A stretch of 64,000 nucleotides of DNA. Source: JBBPYC01 sp965218765. GTDB taxonomy: Bacteria > Pseudomonadota > Gammaproteobacteria > Burkholderiales > Burkholderiaceae_C. Under the pieces are notes generated by a model. It did no database searches, had not been told where the DNA came from, and was given only the letters and a program-made list of their open reading frames with translations. Shown here piece by piece: positions 59,912 to 64,000 of this stretch. Made by a program: the position numbers and the translations under genes. Where the stretch lies: positions 434,001 through 498,000 of the forward strand of contig CBDCLU010000004.1 of assembly GCA_965218765.1 (NCBI GenBank), read 5' to 3'. The first letter of the stretch is position 1; every line of letters begins with the position of its first letter.

Positions 59912-62900
59912 GTGCGTGCTCGAGCCGCAGAGGGCATAGCTGGCTTGGGCGGTTCGGGGGCGCGTGGCGTTGCTGCGTATGCGTTGGCCGCTCTGCTGGC
60001 CGCCGCGTTCGCGCTGGCGCTGTGGGCTGCACGTGCAAACTTGCCGGTGCTCGACCGGCTTGATCGGCTAGCGCTCGACGCGCAGACCTTGTGGCGCGGG
60101 CCGCTGTCACCCGATCCCAAACACCCCATCGTGCTTTTAAATCTGGATGACAACAGTCTTCGCCGTACTGCCGGGGCTGTCCCCGATCGTCGCCAGATCG
60201 CTAAGGCGGTGAGTCTTCTGAAAGCCGGTCGAGCAGCAGTAGTAGCACTGGACCTCTTGCTGCTCGAACCGACCGGCAGCGATCCCGGCGCCGATGCAGA
60301 CCTGGCGAGCGCCTTGCGCGATGCCGGAAACGTCCTGATTCCATTTGCGCTGCCTGTTGAGCCTGCAGTTCCCACAGGCGCGACGGTGCCGCCGCGGGAA
60401 ATTCTCGATAGTGCGTATCCGCGCACCAGAGGCGGCGAAGCGGCCCGCAATGTCGCACTGCAGCCCGACCGGATGGTGTTCCCACTGCCACAAATTGCCG
60501 CTGGGGCAGCAGCGCTCGGTCATGTCACTGTGCAACGCGGCAATGACGGCGCGGTGCGATTCGATCTGCCGGGGCTGTCATTGGGCGGCGAGGTCTATCC
60601 CTCCATGGCGCTGCGCATCGCTGCGTTTGCGCGGGGCTTGCACTGGCGGGATGCGGAGATGCGTTTTGGGCAAGCTGCCGATGTGGGCGACTCGCTTCAC
60701 GTACCTGTGGATGCAGCATCGCGCCAGTGGGTCAACTACTACGGCGCGGCGGGCCGATTTGAAACCCATGGACTCGGTGAACTACTCACAGGCCAACTGA
60801 AGCCCGACGCACTTCGCGGGCGCATCGTGCTCATCGGTGCTTCTGCACTTGGCTCTGGTGACAATTTTCCGACGCCGTTTGATGGTGGTCTGCCGGGCGC
60901 GGAGCGGCTAGCTACGGTTGTGGACAACATGCTCAGCCAGCGGGTTCTGAGTCGCCCGACGTGGGCCGCACCTGCAGAAATCGCCGCCATGCTGCTGCTA
61001 CCTCTGCTCAGCGTGGCGTTGATCGGCGCGTGGCCCCAGCGCTGTGCTTTGCCGGCGCTTGCGCTGTTGGCATGCGCGCTGATGGCGGTGCTGCAGTGGA
61101 TCTTCGCAGCCCATCATGAGTTCACCGCCTGGTCCTTTCCCGCCATTGCGTTGGTGTTGGCCGTGCTGGGTGCGACTGCGGTGCGAGCGGGCCTGGAGCG
61201 CACGCGAAGGGAAGCCGCGATGGCCGCCCTGCGTGCCAGTGAAGAGCGCTACGCCCTTGCAGCCAGTGGTGCCAATGACGGGCTATGGGACTGGGACATT
61301 GTTCAAGACCGCGTCCATTTTTCGGAACGCTGGTTCGATCTGCTGGGGTCCGACGGAGCGGCACACGCCAGCATGCGTGCCTTCACGGCTCCGCTGTCGC
61401 CCCTGGCCGCCAAGGCATTCGATGCGGCGCTGGCGGATCACCTCGAAGGTCGTTCGCTGCAGTTCCATCATGTGCTCTCGTTTCAGCAGGGCGGACAGGA
61501 TCGGTGGTTGCTGACGCGTGGCGTCGCAGTTCGTAAAGGTGGCAGACCGCTGCGCATGGCTGGATCGCTCACCGACATCAGTGAACCGCAGCGACTGCAG
61601 CGTCAAATGCATTTCGATGCGATGCACGACCGGCTGACCGGACTTCCCAATCGCGCGCTGTTTCGTGAGCAACTTGCACAGTTGCTGACCGGAAGTGAAA
61701 CCCACGGTGTCGGCGTATTGCTGCTGGGTATCGACGGCTTCCGATCATTCAACGAATTCAAGGGCCCTCAGGCGGGCGACGCCGTGCTTAAAGAACTGGC
61801 GCTGAGGCTGCGTGGCCGTGACGACCCGTCCTCGGTCATCGCGCGCCTCGGACCCGACGAGTTCGGCATCGCCTTCACGGCTCCATTCAACGCCGCCAGC
61901 AGCGAGCCCGGAGCGTTGCTGGATTGGGCCCGCGCGCAGCTTTCCTCGGGCTTCGCCATCAACGACGAGTACGTCAAGCTGAGCGCCTGCATCGGATGGT
62001 CCTGTCGCGGCATTGGCGATCAAGGTGCCGGCTGCGCGGATGAACTCATTGCGGAAGCCGAGGATGCCCTATTTCGAGCTAAGGAAAGCGGGTCGGAGCA
62101 GGTCCATGCATTCAATCCCGAAGAGCAGCGTCAGGATCAAGGTCGGCGCTGGATACGCGACAACATCAATCGCGCATTGACTTTGGGTGGACAGTTCGAA
62201 CTGCACTATCAGCCCTTCGTACGCCTCTGCGATCGTTCGCTTCTAGGCTTTGAGGCACTGATCCGCTGGCGGCATCCAGAGCGCGGAATCATCATGCCCA
62301 GTGACTTCATCCCTGAAGCCGAATTGAGCGGTCAGATCGCCGCCGTTGGGCGTTGGGCGCTGCTTGAAGCTGCTGCACAGCTACGTCGCTGGGTGTCGCA
62401 GGGCTTCGACGGCGAAGTCGCGGTCAATCTCTCAGGTGTGCAACTGGCCCATGAGGCGCAGTTGCTGAGCGATGTCCGCGACACGCTGGACGCGTTGGGT
62501 CCCGTGCCGCCACACCAACTCAAACTAGAGGTCACCGAGGGCGTTGCCATGGCAAATCCGCAGCGCACTGCCAAAACGCTTCAGGAAATCGCAGACATGG
62601 GTTTCAAGCTCTCGATCGACGACTTCGGCACAGGCTACTCATCACTGGCCTACCTGCACCGCTTCCCCTTCGACACACTCAAGATTGATCGCAGCTTTGT
62701 AATGCGCCTGGCGGCGGGTCGGGAGACACAGGAAATCGTACGAACCATCGTTAACCTGGCATTGACGCTTGGCAAGCAAACGCTGGCAGAAGGGGTTGAG
62801 ACCGAGGAACAGGCCGCGCTCTTGGAACGATTGGGCGTGCAGGTCGCGCAGGGCTGGCTTTTCAGCAAGGCATTGCCAGCCGCTCAAGCACAGGTGTTGT

Positions 62901-62965
62901 TTGCTGCACTACCGTGGCATTCTTCCGACGAACAAACTCGATCAATCTTGGTATCGGGCGCATAG
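59912..62965 (+). CDS. CHASE2–PAS–GGDEF–EAL signalling protein
   Basis: 1017 residues from a GTG. N-terminal TM (~20-40), periplasmic CHASE2 (~50-310), three TMs (~350-430), PAS (~445-570), GGDEF (~575-730) and EAL (~745-1000). The GGDEF signature is GPDEF (647-651), so cyclase activity is doubtful. The EAL domain keeps the catalytic residues: EALIRW (Glu781), NLSG, EVTEG, DDFGTGYSS, LKIDRSFV, EGVETEEQ and the QGWLFSKALP loop. It should hydrolyse c-di-GMP in response to periplasmic signals, perhaps through the FecR protein encoded just before it. Confidence 0.92.
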   Translation: MRARAAEGIAGLGGSGARGVAAYALAALLAAAFALALWAARANLPVLDRLDRLALDAQTLWRGPLSPDPKHPIVLLNLDDNSLRRTAGAVPDRRQIAKAVSLLKAGRAAVVALDLLLLEPTGSDPGADADLASALRDAGNVLIPFALPVEPAVPTGATVPPREILDSAYPRTRGGEAARNVALQPDRMVFPLPQIAAGAAALGHVTVQRGNDGAVRFDLPGLSLGGEVYPSMALRIAAFARGLHWRDAEMRFGQAADVGDSLHVPVDAASRQWVNYYGAAGRFETHGLGELLTGQLKPDALRGRIVLIGASALGSGDNFPTPFDGGLPGAERLATVVDNMLSQRVLSRPTWAAPAEIAAMLLLPLLSVALIGAWPQRCALPALALLACALMAVLQWIFAAHHEFTAWSFPAIALVLAVLGATAVRAGLERTRREAAMAALRASEERYALAASGANDGLWDWDIVQDRVHFSERWFDLLGSDGAAHASMRAFTAPLSPLAAKAFDAALADHLEGRSLQFHHVLSFQQGGQDRWLLTRGVAVRKGGRPLRMAGSLTDISEPQRLQRQMHFDAMHDRLTGLPNRALFREQLAQLLTGSETHGVGVLLLGIDGFRSFNEFKGPQAGDAVLKELALRLRGRDDPSSVIARLGPDEFGIAFTAPFNAASSEPGALLDWARAQLSSGFAINDEYVKLSACIGWSCRGIGDQGAGCADELIAEAEDALFRAKESGSEQVHAFNPEEQRQDQGRRWIRDNINRALTLGGQFELHYQPFVRLCDRSLLGFEALIRWRHPERGIIMPSDFIPEAELSGQIAAVGRWALLEAAAQLRRWVSQGFDGEVAVNLSGVQLAHEAQLLSDVRDTLDALGPVPPHQLKLEVTEGVAMANPQRTAKTLQEIADMGFKLSIDDFGTGYSSLAYLHRFPFDTLKIDRSFVMRLAAGRETQEIVRTIVNLALTLGKQTLAEGVETEEQAALLERLGVQVAQGWLFSKALPAAQAQVLFAALPWHSSDEQTRSILVSGA

Positions 62966-63231
62966 GTCATAGACCGACCGCCGCAATGAGAAATCGATGC
63001 AGCCGGTCGGCTTGCTGTGAACCGATTTCTCATCTTGTCACCTTGAATGGCTGCGCTGGGACGCGTAGCGGTCGCCGAACAATTGTTGACAAACGGCCAT
63101 GACCTCTGCAAAGCAGTCACTCGTCGAAGTGCAGTAACCAGAAGCACTTCAGGTCAACCGCGGTCGTCCCAATGTCTTGAACAAGAACGCCAAGCTTGCG
63201 TCCCACCATCGCGTCACGGTTCTCATAGTCC
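62966..63231. other. Gap without a supportable gene
   Basis: 266 nt after the EAL gene. No family signature on either strand. No T-rich hairpin terminator was noticed. Confidence 0.4.
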
Positions 63232-63427
63232 TCACCCCTTGATTCGCCTGACCAGCGCCACACTGGCCAGCAGTTCCAGTTGCGTCTCCGGCCGGATCAC
63301 CCGGGCCCGCGCGGTCGTCGAGCTTCTGCTGTCGACTCTTCATCGCCGCGGCTTGGGCGTTCACGTTGTTTTCCAGCTTGATCATCGAGCTCAGTGCCTG
63401 CCATACCTTGTCGGTAACGACCCTCAT
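63232..63427 (-). pseudogene. Remnant of a small coiled-coil protein, frameshifted
   Basis: ATG 63427 opens MRVVTDKVWQALSSMIKLEN, then VNAQAAAMKSRQQKLDD. A one-base lesion near 63305 shifts to a frame that ends VIRPETQLELLASVALVRRI at 63234. Joined, the ~65 residues look like a short coiled-coil protein of the kind often annotated hypothetical in Burkholderiales. Its ATG overlaps the stop of the upstream remnant (ATGA). Confidence 0.5.
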
Positions 63428-63579
63428 GCGGCCTTGCGCGACGGTTTTCTCGATGCCGCGGCAGCTTCTTTCATCGCCGCGATCCGCGCGTTGCTTGCTG
63501 CGATGCAATCCAGTGCCTAGTCGATCGCTGCGCCGGCGCTGTCGGCAGCCGCTTTGGCCGCGTCCGCGAGTGCGCCCAT
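63424..63579 (-). pseudogene. Remnant of a small Ala-rich protein with an internal amber codon
   Basis: ATG 63579 gives MGALADAAKAAADSAGAAID followed by TAG. The frame continues open as ALDCIAASNARIAAMKEAAA and a basic end to TGA at 63424. A CAG-to-TAG change would explain it. Restored length is ~51 residues. It is probably an old operon partner of the following remnant. Confidence 0.45.
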
Positions 63580-63638
63580 GGAACTCTTCCAAACTGCCGA
63601 TGAGGTACGGGGTCGTTGCATCTACATCAGGGTTGAGC

Positions 63639-63678
63639 CTATCAAGTGGTGACAGGTTGCGTTTCACCGAAGACGGAT
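63639..63678. repeat. Direct repeat, copy 1
   Basis: 40 bases identical to 63753-63792, beginning CTATCAAGTGGTGACAGG. A few more matching bases (CAGGGTTGA) lie upstream of both. It corresponds to the last codons and stop of the diguanylate cyclase gene plus adjacent DNA. Confidence 0.93.
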
Positions 63679-63752
63679 GCGACGCGCGATCCAGCGGCTC
63701 GTCTCGGTGCACTCTGGTTCGGACTATCGAACCAGTGCGCCTGCAGGGTTGA

Positions 63753-63792
63753 CTATCAAGTGGTGACAGGTTGCGTTTCACCGAAGACGGAT
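63753..63792. repeat. Direct repeat, copy 2 (at the cyclase 3' end)
   Basis: Identical to 63639-63678. It includes the stop codon of the minus-strand GGDEF gene, so copy 1 probably arose by duplication of this gene end. Confidence 0.93.
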
Positions 63793-64000
63793 CGCCCGAT
63801 TCCGCCCCCCGCGCTTGGCCGCATAAAGCGCCTCATCCGCGCGCCGCAGCAACGCATCGGCGTCGTCGCCCGCCGCCGCATTCGTCACGCCGCAGCTGAT
63901 CGTGATCGCGTGGTCGGCGAGCAGCGGCGTGGCAGCCACGTGCTCGCACAGCGCCGCGGCCTTTTGCAACGCTTCGTCGAACCCGGTCTCCGGCAGGATC
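63778..64000 (-). CDS. Diguanylate cyclase (GGDEF), C-terminal part
   Basis: The last ~73 residues of a gene that begins beyond the window edge. ILPETGFDEAL, ITISCGVTNAA, ADALLRRADEALYAAKRGGRNR is the standard end of a GGDEF domain, with the terminal Ala-Lys-Arg-Gly-Gly-Arg-Asn. The GGDEF signature itself lies outside, so activity cannot be judged. It is the second c-di-GMP gene at this end of the window. Confidence 0.85.
   Translation of the reverse strand, partial: ILPETGFDEALQKAAALCEHVAATPLLADHAITISCGVTNAAAGDDADALLRRADEALYAAKRGGRNRAIRLR

Overview
This is high-GC proteobacterial DNA, most likely from a betaproteobacterium of the order Burkholderiales (Comamonadaceae or a near relative). 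The reasons are the rsmB–DUF4390–ntrY–ntrX-like gene order, a Bug-type tricarboxylate receptor, the style of the lipoproteins and tannase-family esterase, and an AT-rich GCTAT-type motif scattered through GC-rich genes. The assignment is inference from gene content; there is no rRNA in the window.

Region by region. 1-6.5 kb is core: the 3' end of rpoC with a strong terminator, then a tightly overlapping rsmB–DUF4390–ntrY set, an NtrX-like regulator and tRNA-Phe. 6.5-13.5 kb looks like a decayed genomic island next to that tRNA: a serine hydrolase, a dctA-like fragment, a frameshifted Bug receptor, D-tartrate dehydratase with a divergent LysR regulator, a tyrosine-recombinase tail whose catalytic Tyr is Cys, and a GNAT toxin whose antitoxin has lost its 5' end. 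13.7-17.6 kb encodes GtrA, a GT2 glycosyltransferase, a DUF2142 membrane protein (together a likely cell-surface glycosylation set) and phosphatidylserine decarboxylase. 17.7-24.4 kb holds a frameshifted lipoprotein, AMP nucleosidase, glutathione reductase, a cupin, a PhzF protein and a FitAB/VapBC module with a palindromic operator. 24.6-33.5 kb holds a tannase-family esterase, an aminotransferase, two exporters, a MocR regulator, a YihY protein, a DUF3309 protein and an AEC transporter. 33.6-42.1 kb is housekeeping: rep, gph, coaX, cnoX, purE, purK and a Sua5 protein.

42.2-64 kb is more plastic. It contains a lipoprotein with an SGNH fold but no visible catalytic residues, a lone P-loop ATPase that may be read from a leaderless mRNA, a secreted lipase and its upstream HTH regulator. 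An IS1595-type element with matching terminal inverted repeats and several passenger genes sits directly in front of that regulator. After an LplT–PlsC fusion come a decaying vapBC pair, an intact IS66 element with a perfect 8-bp target duplication, a yybP-ykoY (manganese) riboswitch ahead of a GDT1-type exporter, an IS2-group element, and a FecR/CHASE2–PAS–GGDEF–EAL pair. The window ends in gene remnants and the 3' end of a diguanylate cyclase.

Several loci (Bug receptor, lipoprotein, vapB, vapC, two remnants near 63.4 kb) are broken by single lesions. Real decay fits the mobile-element-rich setting, but assembly error cannot be excluded from sequence alone.
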